A stretch of 64,000 nucleotides of DNA from Glycomyces albidus (GCF_009451885.1 NZ_WIAO01000001.1:186001-250000), one strand, 5' to 3'; counted from the stretch's first letter, positions 32,065-40,776 are shown. Numbers and translations are program-made. Notes: generated by a model not told the origin, from the letters alone.

Positions 32065-33032
32065 CCGCATCCGACCTCGTCGACCTCTCCGCCGACAGCT
32101 CCCCCGGCGGCCGCGCCGCCGACGGCCGCGGCTCCACCGACTCCCGGCGGCCGGTCCGCACAGCCTTGCCGGGCCGGCCCGGCCGCCGGGCCCGGGCGCG
32201 CCTGCGCGCCCTCCGCGAGCAGCCCGGCCGCCTCGCCTACCTGACCCTGGTGGCGGTCCTGTTCTTCTCCGGGTTCCCGCTCTACTACAGCTTCGTCGTC
32301 GCCTCCCGGGACAACTCGGCGCTCGCGACCGTCCCTCCCCCGGTGCTGCCGGGCGCGAACCTCGTCGAGAACGTCGAGCGGGTCTTCGCCACCGTCCCGT
32401 TCGGGACGGCCCTGGTGAACTCGGTGATCGTCAGCGGCACCGTGACCGCCTCGGTCGTGTTCTTCTCCACGCTCGCCGGTTTCGCGTTCGCGAAACTGGA
32501 GTTCAAGGGCGCCAAGGTGCTCCTGGTGTCGGTCGTGGCGACCATGATGGTGCCCGTGCAGCTCGGCGTCATCCCCCTGTTCATGCTCATGGTCGAGCTG
32601 GAGTGGACGGACACGCTGTGGGCCGTCATCGCGCCGGGCCTGGTGAACGCGTTCGGCGTGTTCTTCATGACCCAGTACCTGCGCGGGGCGCTCCCCGGCT
32701 CGCTCATCGAGTCGGCCCGGATGGACGGGGCCTCGACGTTCCGGATCTTCTGGCAGATCGTCATGCCCGCGGCCCGGCCGGCCGCGGTCGTCCTCGGCGT
32801 GCTTACGTTCCTGACCGCGTGGAACGACTACTTCTGGCCGCTCATCGTCCTCTCCAGCCCCGAGAACCAGACCGTGCAGGTGGCCCTGTCGACCCTCTCG
32901 GGCGGGTACGTGACCGACCAGTCGCTGGTCCTGACCGGGACGATGCTGGCTACGCTTCCACTGCTGGCGGTGTTCGCGCTCTTGGGCAAGTACATGATCA
33001 GCGGGATCATGCAGGGCGCGGTCAAAGGCTGA
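32061..33032 (+). CDS. Sugar ABC transporter permease (MalG/UgpE-like)
   Basis: A 323-residue inner-membrane permease. A Gly/Arg/Ser-rich cytoplasmic N-terminus of about 50 residues precedes six helices. The EAA loop is LIESARMDGASTFRIFWQIVMPAARP; LTAWNDYFWPLI is the usual conserved stretch of this subfamily. Translationally coupled to the first permease (GTGA) with AGGAG in the overlap. Works with the binding protein and first permease in oligosaccharide import. Confidence 0.92.
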   Translation: MTASDLVDLSADSSPGGRAADGRGSTDSRRPVRTALPGRPGRRARARLRALREQPGRLAYLTLVAVLFFSGFPLYYSFVVASRDNSALATVPPPVLPGANLVENVERVFATVPFGTALVNSVIVSGTVTASVVFFSTLAGFAFAKLEFKGAKVLLVSVVATMMVPVQLGVIPLFMLMVELEWTDTLWAVIAPGLVNAFGVFFMTQYLRGALPGSLIESARMDGASTFRIFWQIVMPAARPAAVVLGVLTFLTAWNDYFWPLIVLSSPENQTVQVALSTLSGGYVTDQSLVLTGTMLATLPLLAVFALLGKYMISGIMQGAVKG

Positions 33033-33054
33033 CACGGAGACGGAGGCGGACGCG

Positions 33055-34086
33055 ATGCGGCGTGCGGAAGCGGGACCGGTGCGGAGCCCGCGCCAGGGCC
33101 GGCCGACCCTGGAGGAGGTCGCCGAACGGGCGGGAGTGTCGCGCGCGACCGTCTCCCGCGTGGTGAACGGCCAGACCACGGTCAACGAGGAGCTGCGGCG
33201 GGCGGTCGAGGCCGCCGCCGCCGAGCTCGGGTACGTCCCCCACGCCGCCGCGCGGTCCCTGGTGACGCACCGGACCGACTCGGTGGCGCTCATCCTGCCG
33301 GAGTCCCCGAACCGGGTGTTCTCCGACGACCAGTTCTTCCCCAGCGTCATCCGCGGGGTCGCGACCGAGCTCGACGCGGCCGGGAAGCTCCTGGTCCTCA
33401 TGACCACCGGGTCCCCGGAGGCGCGCCAGCGCGCCGAGCGGTACGCGGTCGGCGGCCACGTCGACGGCGTCATGTTCGCGTCGCTGCACGACGCGGACCT
33501 GCTGCCGGAGCTGATGATCCGCCGCGGCGTCCCGGTGGTGTGCAACGGGCTGCCGCAGCTCGAGGCGCCGTGCATCGACGTCGACCATGAAGGCGGCGTG
33601 CGGGCGGCGGTGGAGTACCTGGTCGCGCAGGGCCGGCGGCGGATCGCGACGATCGCGGGGCCGCTGGACATGGTCGCGGGCCGGGCCCGGCTGGACGGCT
33701 ACCGGGAGGCGCTCGCGGCCGCCGACCGGCGGGCGATCGTGGCGGTCGGGGACTTCACGGCCGAATCGGGGCAGACCGCGATGCGGCAGCTTCTGGCGGA
33801 CGAGCCGGAGCTGGACGCGGTGTTCGTCGCCTCGGACCTGATGGCGCACGGGGCGCTCCAGGCGCTGCGGGACGCGGGGCGGCGGGTCCCCGAGGACGTG
33901 GCGGTGGTGGGGTTCGACGACATCGCTCTGGCGTCGTACTCGGATCCGCCGCTGACGACGGTGCGGCAGCCGATCGCGGAGATCGGCCGGACCATGGCGC
34001 GGACGATGCTGCGGGTCCTGGAGGGGTCCGAGGTGGCGCCGATGACGATCCTGCCGACCGAGCTGGTGGTGCGCGAGTCGGCTTGA
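33055..34086 (+). CDS. LacI family regulator of the beta-glucan locus
   Basis: A 343-residue repressor. The N-terminal helix-turn-helix and hinge read PTLEEVAERAGVSRATVSRV and VNEELRRAVEAAAAELGYVP at about residues 17-60; a periplasmic-binding-protein-like sugar domain follows (DGVMFASLHDADLL, GFDDIALASYSDPPLTTVRQP). It is 22 bases after the second permease, with a GGAGACGGAGG-like ribosome site, so part of the operon. The palindromes with core GAGAGCGCTCTC at 28028, 28071 and 29646 are its likely operators; the sugar inducer is unknown, presumably a small glucan. Confidence 0.92.
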   Translation: MRRAEAGPVRSPRQGRPTLEEVAERAGVSRATVSRVVNGQTTVNEELRRAVEAAAAELGYVPHAAARSLVTHRTDSVALILPESPNRVFSDDQFFPSVIRGVATELDAAGKLLVLMTTGSPEARQRAERYAVGGHVDGVMFASLHDADLLPELMIRRGVPVVCNGLPQLEAPCIDVDHEGGVRAAVEYLVAQGRRRIATIAGPLDMVAGRARLDGYREALAAADRRAIVAVGDFTAESGQTAMRQLLADEPELDAVFVASDLMAHGALQALRDAGRRVPEDVAVVGFDDIALASYSDPPLTTVRQPIAEIGRTMARTMLRVLEGSEVAPMTILPTELVVRESA

Positions 34087-34098
34087 GGGCGCGCTGGA

Positions 34099-34124
34099 GC
34101 CCGGTCCGCACTCGCGGACCGGGC
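34099..34124. terminator. Terminator after the LacI gene
   Basis: 11-bp perfect arms, GCCCGGTCCGC and GCGGACCGGGC, with loop ACTC. Confidence 0.65.
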
Positions 34125-34181
34125 ATCGGTCCTGTCGGGGCCGCGACCGCGCGCCCGCCGGGCGCGTGCGGTGCGGCCTTT

Positions 34182-34325
34182 CTAGGTGAAGACGCTCACC
34201 CCGCCGGGCCCGACGAGCAGGCCGACGATGATGACCACGATCCCGAGGAGTACCTGGCCTCGGAAGATCATGTAGATACCGTAAACCACGAGAAGGACCG
34301 CAAGGATCCAGAGAATCAGTGCCAT
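34182..34325 (-). CDS. Small hydrophobic membrane protein, 47 residues
   Basis: A 47-residue protein with two hydrophobic helices: residues 3-20 (LILWILAVLLVVYGIYMI) and 25-39 (VLLGIVVIIVGLLVG), linked by FRGQ and ended by GPGGVSVF. The short C-terminal GPGG motif and near absence of charges suggest a conserved hydrophobic peptide of actinobacteria; function unknown. The reading frame is intact between ATG and TAG, and base composition drops toward A/T around the start as in a promoter. No clear ribosome site. Too short for ORF length cut-offs. Confidence 0.6.
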   Translation of the reverse strand: MALILWILAVLLVVYGIYMIFRGQVLLGIVVIIVGLLVGPGGVSVFT

Positions 34326-34440
34326 GCGGTCCGTGTACCCATAGGCCCGAGGAATATGTCTACAATCCCCGAACTACTCTCCGTAGCCTCTCCAGTGCGC
34401 GCGGGGCCGGATTGTCGGTGGGGTGTGCTCCACTGGTGTC

Positions 34441-36030
34441 GTGGAGGTCGCTCTGGTGCACGGGAGGGCCGGGGAGGGCTGGACGATGCCCCTGCCCGGC
34501 GGCGCGGTGACCCGCCACCCGGATCTGGCGGCCGCGGTGCGCAAGGCCGAGGCCGAGGAGCCGCCGCGGTGGGTGGTGGCGGACGCGGCCCGGGACTACC
34601 CGCCGCTGATGGCGGCGGGGGCGCGGCTGGACCGGGTGCGCGACCTGCGGTTGGCCGAGCGGATCCTGTCGCGGGTCGAGGCGCACGAGCCGCCGGCGTA
34701 CGTGGTCGAGTCGGATCCTGACGCGGGGACGCTGTTCGAGCGCGAGCCGGGGCCGGTGGACGGGCCGGCCGAGCTGACGCGGCTGCAGGCGGCGTGGCTG
34801 GACCAGCGGCGGCGGACGGCGAACGCGGCGATCCCGGGCCTGGGGGCGCTGCTGGCCGCGGAGTCGGCGGGGGCGCTGGTCGCGGCCGAGATGGGCCGCA
34901 CGGGCGTGCCGTTCGACCGGGAGGTCCACGACCGGCTGCTGCGGGACCTGCTGGGGCCGCGCCCGTCCAAGGGGATGCGGCCGCGCAAGCTCCAGGCGCT
35001 GGCCGACCGGGTCGCGGAGGCGTTCGGGCACCAGTTGAACCCGGATTCGACGAAGCAGGTCCTGGCCGCGTTCCATGCCGCCGGGGTCGATGTGAAGACC
35101 ACGCACGCGTGGGAGCTCCATTCGGTGGACCATCCGGCGGTGGAGGCGCTGAAGGTGTACCGGGAGCATGCGCGCGTGTGGAGCGCGTTCGGCTGGAACT
35201 GGGCCGACGCGTGGGTGCACGACGTGGAGCGGGACGGGCGGACGGCGAGCCGGTTCCGGCCGGTGTACATCGTCGGCGGGGCCGACACGGGCCGGTGGGG
35301 CACCGACGGCGGCGGGGCGCTGCAGCTCCCCCATTCGGTGCGGGAGGCGATCCGGGCCGACCGGGGCTGGAAGCTGGTCGCGGCCGACGCGGCCCAGTTG
35401 GAGCCGCGGCTGCTGGCGGCGATCAGCGGCGACCGGGCGATGATCGCGGCGACGGCGGCGGACGACCTGTACACGGAGTTGGCGCCGAGCCTGGGCGGCG
35501 AGCGCGGGAAGGCGAAGATCGCGCTGATCTCGGCGATGTACGGGGGCACGGCCGGGGATGCGCGGCAGCTGGTGCAGCTCATGCGGGACCGGTTCCCGGA
35601 CGCGTTCGAGCGGGTCGAGTCGGCCGCGCGGATCGGCGAGAAGGGCGGCCTGGTGCGGACCTGGCTGGGGCGGACGGTGCCGGCGCCGAGCGAGCGGTGG
35701 TGGCGCAAGCTCAGTTCCGAGGACGGCACGAAGGCGGCGGCGAGCCGGGGCCGGTTCACCAGGAACTTCATCGTGCAGGGGACGGCCGCGGAGTGGGCGC
35801 TGGTGCTGCTGGCGCTGATCCGGCGCGAGCTGCACGTGCACGGCCTGGGCGAGTTGGTGTTCTTCCTGCACGACGAGGTGATGGTCCACTGCCCGGCCGA
35901 GCGTGCGGCGGAGGTGTCGGCGGTGATCGAGCGTGCCGCCGCGGAGGCGACCCGGACGCTGTTCGGTGCGATGCCGGTGCGGATCCCCCTGCGTCCCAAG
36001 GTGGTCGACAGCTACGCGCAGGCGAAGTGA
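34441..36030 (+). CDS. Bifunctional 3'-5' exonuclease/DNA polymerase-like protein (family A), divergent
   Basis: A 529-residue protein of the short family A polymerase type common in actinobacteria. Motif A is present as VAADAAQLEPRLLA (near residue 315, usual D-x-S-Q-I-E-L-R), motif C as FFLHDEVMVHC (near 477). The O-helix region (near 355-370) reads RGKAKIALISAMYGG, where the usual N-F-G is L-I-S, so the finger Phe/Tyr is lost. The N-terminal part is a weak exonuclease-like domain with few carboxylates. Activity may be reduced or specialised. GTG at 34423 is an alternative start. Monocistronic. Confidence 0.8.
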   Translation: MEVALVHGRAGEGWTMPLPGGAVTRHPDLAAAVRKAEAEEPPRWVVADAARDYPPLMAAGARLDRVRDLRLAERILSRVEAHEPPAYVVESDPDAGTLFEREPGPVDGPAELTRLQAAWLDQRRRTANAAIPGLGALLAAESAGALVAAEMGRTGVPFDREVHDRLLRDLLGPRPSKGMRPRKLQALADRVAEAFGHQLNPDSTKQVLAAFHAAGVDVKTTHAWELHSVDHPAVEALKVYREHARVWSAFGWNWADAWVHDVERDGRTASRFRPVYIVGGADTGRWGTDGGGALQLPHSVREAIRADRGWKLVAADAAQLEPRLLAAISGDRAMIAATAADDLYTELAPSLGGERGKAKIALISAMYGGTAGDARQLVQLMRDRFPDAFERVESAARIGEKGGLVRTWLGRTVPAPSERWWRKLSSEDGTKAAASRGRFTRNFIVQGTAAEWALVLLALIRRELHVHGLGELVFFLHDEVMVHCPAERAAEVSAVIERAAAEATRTLFGAMPVRIPLRPKVVDSYAQAK

Positions 36031-36184
36031 CCGGCTCGCGCGGGGGCCGGCCGACCGGCCGCGAGGAGGAGCCGCGGCGGCGCGGACCGCTGCTCGAGTC
36101 GTAGTACCGGGGTACCACTCGCGTCCCGGAAGATCGCTCTCGAAACGGATGGAGCGCCGCCCGGCGCGCCGTAGCGTCGTGGGC

Positions 36185-37102
36185 ATGATCGAGATCGAGC
36201 ACTTGACGAAGCGCTACGGCAAGAAGACCGCCGTGGACGATCTGACGTTCGCCGTCAAACCCGGCGTCGTGACGGGGTTCCTGGGGCCGAACGGCGCCGG
36301 GAAGTCCACCACGATCCGCGCCATCGTGGGACTGGACGCGCCGACCGCCGGCCTCGCCCGCGTCAACGGCAAGCACTACTCGGAGTTCCGGTCGCCGCTG
36401 ACCGAGGTCGGCGCGCTCCTGGAGGCCAAGTCGGTGCACGCCGGGCGCAGCGCGTACAAGCACCTGCTGGCGCTCGCCCGCACCCACGGCATCCCGACCC
36501 GGCGCGTCCACGAGGTCATCGACCTCGTCGGCCTGCACGAGGTCGCCGGGAAGCGCGTGGGCGGGTTCAGCCTCGGCATGGGCCAGCGCCTGGGCATCGC
36601 GGTGGCGCTGCTGGGCGACCCGGCGGTGCTGATCCTGGACGAGCCGGTGAACGGCCTGGACCCGGACGGTGTGAAGTGGATCCGGCTGCTGCTCAAGGGC
36701 CTGGCCGCGGAGGGCCGGACGGTGTTCCTGTCCTCGCACCTGATGAGCGAGCTGGCGCAGACCGCCGAGCACCTGATCGTGATCGGGCAGGGCCGGCTGC
36801 TGGCCGACACCACGGTCGACGACTTCGTGTCGGGCAGCGGGCAGTCGCGGGTGCGGGTGGTCTCGCCGGATGCGGCGCGGCTGGCCGAGCACCTGGCCGG
36901 CCCGGGCGTCTCGATCGCGAGCCCGGAGCGGGGCGTGCTGGAGGTGAGCGGCACCGAGGCCGCGGTGGTGGGCCAGACGGCCGCCGCGCACGGCCTGGTC
37001 CTGCACGAGCTGCGGACCGACCGCGGCTCCCTCGAGGACGCGTTCATGCAGTTGACCGCGGACGCGGTCGAGTACCGAAACACTCTGGAAGGGGCGAAGT
37101 GA
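36185..37102 (+). CDS. ABC transporter ATP-binding protein
   Basis: A 305-residue ATPase of the bacitracin/drug exporter type (CcmA/BcrA). Walker A GPNGAGKST near residue 39, Q-loop-like region GALLEAKSVHAGR, variant signature FSLGMGQRLGIAVALL, Walker B VLILDEPVNGLD, switch His in LSSHLM. A C-terminal extension of about 80 residues is typical of this family. Coupled to the permease gene by an overlapping TGA/ATG. The two-component system downstream probably controls it. Confidence 0.93.
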   Translation: MIEIEHLTKRYGKKTAVDDLTFAVKPGVVTGFLGPNGAGKSTTIRAIVGLDAPTAGLARVNGKHYSEFRSPLTEVGALLEAKSVHAGRSAYKHLLALARTHGIPTRRVHEVIDLVGLHEVAGKRVGGFSLGMGQRLGIAVALLGDPAVLILDEPVNGLDPDGVKWIRLLLKGLAAEGRTVFLSSHLMSELAQTAEHLIVIGQGRLLADTTVDDFVSGSGQSRVRVVSPDAARLAEHLAGPGVSIASPERGVLEVSGTEAAVVGQTAAAHGLVLHELRTDRGSLEDAFMQLTADAVEYRNTLEGAK

Positions 37103-37920
37103 TGACCGCCGCTGCGATGACCGACCGCCCGGCGTACGCGCCGAAGGGCGAGTACCGACTGACCGGGGCGGGGCTGCTGCGCTCGGAGTGGACGAAGCTG
37201 TGGTCGCTGCGGTCCACCTGGATCGTGCTGCTGTGCGCGGTCGTGTTCGCGGGCGGCCTCGGCGCGCTGATCTCGGGGTCCGTCCCGACGGACCAGGGGT
37301 TCTCGGGCGCGGACATGTCGCTCGGGTTCGCCATGGCCGGCGTGTCGCTGAGCTCGGTGTTCATCGCCGTGCTGGGCATCCTGACGGTCACCGGCGAGTA
37401 CTCGACCGGTTCGATCCGCTCGACGATGTCGGCGGCGCCGCGGCGCCTGAGCGTGCTGTGGTCCAAGGCCGCCGTGTACGGCGCGGTCGTGGCCGCGCTC
37501 TTCACCGTCATGGTGTTCGCGACGTTCTTCCTGTCGCAGGCGCTGTTCGACGGCACCGCGCTGGGCGGGATCTCCGTCGGCGACGACGGGGTCCTCGGAG
37601 CGCTGCTCGGGTACGTGGCGATGATCGTCTACCTGGCGCTGCTGGCGATCGCGATCGGCGCGATCCTGCGGAACTCGGCGGGTTCGATCGGGTTCTACAT
37701 CGGCGTGATCATGATCCTGCCGGAGCTGGCGACGCTGCTGCCGTGGAACTGGGTGTCCGACGTGACCCCGTACGCGCCCGGGAACGTCCCGAACACGCTG
37801 CTCCTGGTCGACACCTCGCAGGGGACGCTCGGCGTCGGCGAGTCGTGGCTGTGGATGGGCGTCTGGCTCGTCGTGGCCTACGGTCTGGCGGCCGTCCTGC
37901 TGAAGCGCCGGGACGTGTGA
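37102..37920 (+). CDS. ABC-2 type transporter permease
   Basis: A 272-residue membrane protein with about six helices: residues 38-56 (IVLLCAVVFAGGLGALI), 80-98, 130-150, 173-195, 205-222 and 245-265. The motif TVTGEYSTGSIRSTMSAAPRR after the second helix is the hallmark of this ABC-2 subfamily. It forms an efflux complex with the ATPase encoded just before. AAGGGG is upstream of the ATG; a GTG three bases earlier is an alternative. The substrate is unknown: antimicrobial or cell-envelope compounds are usual for BceAB/BcrAB-like systems. Confidence 0.92.
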   Translation: MTAAAMTDRPAYAPKGEYRLTGAGLLRSEWTKLWSLRSTWIVLLCAVVFAGGLGALISGSVPTDQGFSGADMSLGFAMAGVSLSSVFIAVLGILTVTGEYSTGSIRSTMSAAPRRLSVLWSKAAVYGAVVAALFTVMVFATFFLSQALFDGTALGGISVGDDGVLGALLGYVAMIVYLALLAIAIGAILRNSAGSIGFYIGVIMILPELATLLPWNWVSDVTPYAPGNVPNTLLLVDTSQGTLGVGESWLWMGVWLVVAYGLAAVLLKRRDV

Positions 37921-37948
37921 CAATCGTCGGCGTGGTGAGAACGGCGTC

Positions 37949-39157
37949 GTGGCGCAGACCGTGAACGCGACCCGCAAGCGCGGGCTGTGGCAGCGGGTGT
38001 CGGAGTTCGACTCACGGCACCCGCTGCTTTGGAACCTGTTCCCGATCTTGCTGTACCTGTTCTTCGGGTGCCTCGGTGTGATCGGGGCGGCGATCGGCGA
38101 GGTCGAGTTCCGGCATCCGTGGGCGCAGGCCGCGGCGGCGGCGCTGTTCCTGGTGCCGACGATCTGGCGGCGGCGGTACCCGTTCTCGGTGCTGGTGAGC
38201 CAGCTGGCGCCGGCGGCGATCACGGTCCCGCTGGCGCTCACCGGGAACGGGTCGGGAGTCGTGGACGGCGCGGCGGCCCTGTCGTTCACGGTGGTGCTGT
38301 ACAACGTGGTGCTGCGGCGCCCGCTCAGGCTCCTGTGGTGGGCGGCGCTGGTGTCGCTGGTGCCGACCTTGATCGACTGGGCGGTGAACCATCCGTTCTC
38401 GGTCGGGAGCTTCCTGGGGTACTTCGTGCCGACGGCGGTCTACTTCGGATTCATCGTGGCGATCGGGATGCTCGTGCGGACCCGCCGGGACTTCCAGAGC
38501 ACCCAGCGCGACCAGGCGACCCGGGAGGCGGTCGCCGAGGAGCGCAACCGGATCGCGCGGGAGATGCACGACATCATCGGGCACAACCTGGCGGTGATCA
38601 ACGCGCTCGCCGACGGCGGCTCGTACGCGGCCGCGGCCTCGCCGGACAAGGCGAAGGAGGCCCTGGAGGCGATCGGGCGGACGAGCCGGGAGGCGCTGGG
38701 CGAGCTGCGGCGGGTCCTGTCGGTGCTCAAGGCCGAGGACCCCGCGGAGATCGAGCTCGCACCCCAGCCGGGCCTGTCCGACATGGACGCGCTGATCGAG
38801 CGGGTCCGGGAGGCGGGGCTGCCGGTGACGCTGCGGGTCTCGGGCGATCCGTGGGAGCTGACGGAGAACCAGCAGCTCGCGGTGTACCGGACGGTGCAGG
38901 AGTCGCTGACGAACGTCCTCAAGCACGCGACCGGGCCGAGGCGGGCCGAGGTGTCCCTGGAGTACCAGGACTCGGGTCTGTCGTTGACGGTGTCGAACTC
39001 CGGCGACCGGGTCGACCAGGCCGGGACCGCGCGCGGTCTGGCGGGGCTGGCGGAGCGGGCGGCGGCGTTCGGCGGCACAATGGTGGCCGGGCCCGAGGCG
39101 CGCGGCGGATGGCGCGTCGCCTTGTGGATGCCCGAGAACGGGAAGGAACGCCGGTGA
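37949..39157 (+). CDS. NarL-type sensor histidine kinase
   Basis: A 402-residue membrane sensor with a short N-terminus, about five or six helices in residues 30-170, then the HisKA_3 segment EERNRIAREMHDIIGHNLAVI (phosphorylated His near 207) and a HATPase domain (NVLKHATGPRRAEVS, ARGLAGLAERAAAFGG). It is 28 bases downstream of the ABC permease gene and overlaps the response regulator gene by GTGA. With few extracellular residues it probably senses signals in the membrane, such as the transporter itself or membrane-active compounds. Confidence 0.92.
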   Translation: MAQTVNATRKRGLWQRVSEFDSRHPLLWNLFPILLYLFFGCLGVIGAAIGEVEFRHPWAQAAAAALFLVPTIWRRRYPFSVLVSQLAPAAITVPLALTGNGSGVVDGAAALSFTVVLYNVVLRRPLRLLWWAALVSLVPTLIDWAVNHPFSVGSFLGYFVPTAVYFGFIVAIGMLVRTRRDFQSTQRDQATREAVAEERNRIAREMHDIIGHNLAVINALADGGSYAAAASPDKAKEALEAIGRTSREALGELRRVLSVLKAEDPAEIELAPQPGLSDMDALIERVREAGLPVTLRVSGDPWELTENQQLAVYRTVQESLTNVLKHATGPRRAEVSLEYQDSGLSLTVSNSGDRVDQAGTARGLAGLAERAAAFGGTMVAGPEARGGWRVALWMPENGKERR

Positions 39158-39825
39158 CCACGCTGCTCATCGTTGACGACCACCCTCTGCAGCGCATGGG
39201 GTTCCGGATGCTCGTGGAGAGCCAGCCGGACCTGGTGGTGCTCGGCGAGGCCGAGAACGGGGCGGACGCGGTGCGCCGTGCGACCGAGCTGGGCCCGGAC
39301 GTGGTCCTCATGGACGTGCGCATGCCCGGTGTCGACGGCATCGAGGCGACCCGGCGGATCATCGCCGCGGGCGGGCGCAGCCGGGTCCTGGTCCTGACGA
39401 CGTTCGACCTCGACGAGTACGCGTACGCGGCGCTGCGGGCGGGCGCGAGCGGGTTCCTGGTCAAGGACGCCCAGCCCGAGGAGCTGCTGGCGGGCATCCG
39501 CGTGGTCGCGGCCGGGGACGCCGTGGTGGCCCCGAAGCTCACGCGCCGGCTCCTGGACCGGTTCGCCGACCAGTTCCCGGTCGGCGACGAGGCCGAGGCG
39601 GGCGCCGACGCCCAGCTCGACGTGCTCACCGAGCGCGAGCGCGAGGTCCTGACCGCGATCGGCAAGGGCTGGAACAACACCGAGATCGCCGAGCGGTTCC
39701 ACCTCGCCGAGTCGACCGTGAAGACGCACGTGGGGCGCATCCTCGCCAAGATCGGGGCCAGGGACCGCGTGCAGGCGGTCATCTTCGCCTACAACACCGG
39801 ACTGGTCTCGCCCGAGAGCCGCTGA
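39154..39825 (+). CDS. LuxR/NarL-type response regulator
   Basis: A 223-residue regulator. Receiver domain 1-120 with VDDH acidic pair, Asp54 phosphoacceptor in LMDVRMPG, conserved Thr-Thr in LTTFD and Lys in FLVKD. The C-terminal LuxR helix-turn-helix at about 155-215 reads LTEREREVLTAIGKGWNNTE and STVKTHVGRILAKIGARDRV. It is translationally coupled to the sensor kinase (GTGA), so a cognate pair, and probably activates the ABC transporter genes upstream. Confidence 0.95.
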   Translation: MTTLLIVDDHPLQRMGFRMLVESQPDLVVLGEAENGADAVRRATELGPDVVLMDVRMPGVDGIEATRRIIAAGGRSRVLVLTTFDLDEYAYAALRAGASGFLVKDAQPEELLAGIRVVAAGDAVVAPKLTRRLLDRFADQFPVGDEAEAGADAQLDVLTEREREVLTAIGKGWNNTEIAERFHLAESTVKTHVGRILAKIGARDRVQAVIFAYNTGLVSPESR

Positions 39826-39863
39826 GGCACCTTGCCGCAGGCGCATGCGCGCCGTGCGCCGGC

Positions 39864-39895
39864 GGTGATATGTCACATGGCACGTGTCATATGGC
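39864..39895. repeat. Dispersed motif copy G, double and near-palindromic
   Basis: GGTGATATGTCACATGGCAC then GTGTCATATGGC. Two overlapping motif units in opposite orientations make a near-palindrome (ATATG-CAC-TG-CA-GTG-CATAT) in the gap between the response regulator and the convergent methyltransferase. The most intact intergenic copy with dyad symmetry. Confidence 0.7.
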
Positions 39896-39993
39896 GCCGG
39901 CGGCCGCGAGGACGTGTGGGAGCCGGACGAGGACGTGGGGCCCGGAGACCACCTGGCCGGGCGACGCCCGCTACTCGGGCGGCCAAAGGGCGT

Positions 39994-40761
39994 TCACAGG
40001 CGCGTGAACGCGAGCAGGTCGCATTCGGCCTCGACCGGCCGCGACACGGTCTCCTCGGCGGCGTCCGCCTCCAGGGCGGCCAGGCCGTCCCGGTACTCCT
40101 CGTCGGTGAGGTGCTCGTACACCGACAGGGCCCGCATGCGCTGGCGCTCGGTGTACTCGCGGAGGCTGTCGGCGGAGCGGTGGTGGACCTCGAGGAGCCC
40201 GGCGTGCGCGAACCCGGCGGCGGCGAAGACGCCGACGGTCTCGCCGAGCGTCGGGAACAGTTCCATGTCGATGTCCCGGCTGCGCGGGAAGTACCGGTAG
40301 AGCAGCAGGTCCTTGAGGCGGTCGGCGAGGGTCGTGGCGATGAGCAGCCGCGCGCCGGGCGCGAGGACCCGGGCGAGCTCGCGGGCCGCGGCGGGCCGGT
40401 CGGGTACGTGGTGCCACACCAGGAACATGAGCGCCAGGTCGACGCCGGCGTCGTCGAGCGGCAGGTCCTCGGCGCTGCCCTCGACATAGGTGACGAGCGG
40501 GTGCGAGGACTCGACGTGGGCGACCTCGCGCATCCGCGCGGACGGCTCGACGCCGACGACCTCGGCGCCGAACGCGTCGGCGAGGACGGGCGCGAACCGG
40601 CCGGTGCCGGAGCCGACGTCGGCGATGCGGGAGATCCGGCGGTCGCCGGCCAGGTCGCGGAAGGCCCGCATCCAGTTGCGGCGGCTGGACGGCAGGAGCC
40701 TGCGTCCCTTGGCGTATCCGGCGTGCTGGGTGCGGTCGTAGTCGACGCGTTCGAGCCCCAC
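39994..40761 (-). CDS. Class I SAM-dependent methyltransferase
   Basis: A 255-residue soluble methyltransferase (Methyltransf_11/25). The SAM-binding motif I is IADVGSGTGRFAPVLADAFG near residue 46, the acidic motif II is VVGVEPSARM, and motif III-like SAEDLPLDDAGVDLALMFLVWHHV. The C-terminal lid ends with EAECDLLAFTRL. GTG start with GAGGGG upstream. It is 15 bases downstream of the GNAT gene and probably in one transcript with it. The substrate is unknown. Confidence 0.88.
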   Translation of the reverse strand: MGLERVDYDRTQHAGYAKGRRLLPSSRRNWMRAFRDLAGDRRISRIADVGSGTGRFAPVLADAFGAEVVGVEPSARMREVAHVESSHPLVTYVEGSAEDLPLDDAGVDLALMFLVWHHVPDRPAAARELARVLAPGARLLIATTLADRLKDLLLYRYFPRSRDIDMELFPTLGETVGVFAAAGFAHAGLLEVHHRSADSLREYTERQRMRALSVYEHLTDEEYRDGLAALEADAAEETVSRPVEAECDLLAFTRL

Positions 40762-40776
40762 GGTGTTCCCCCTCGT

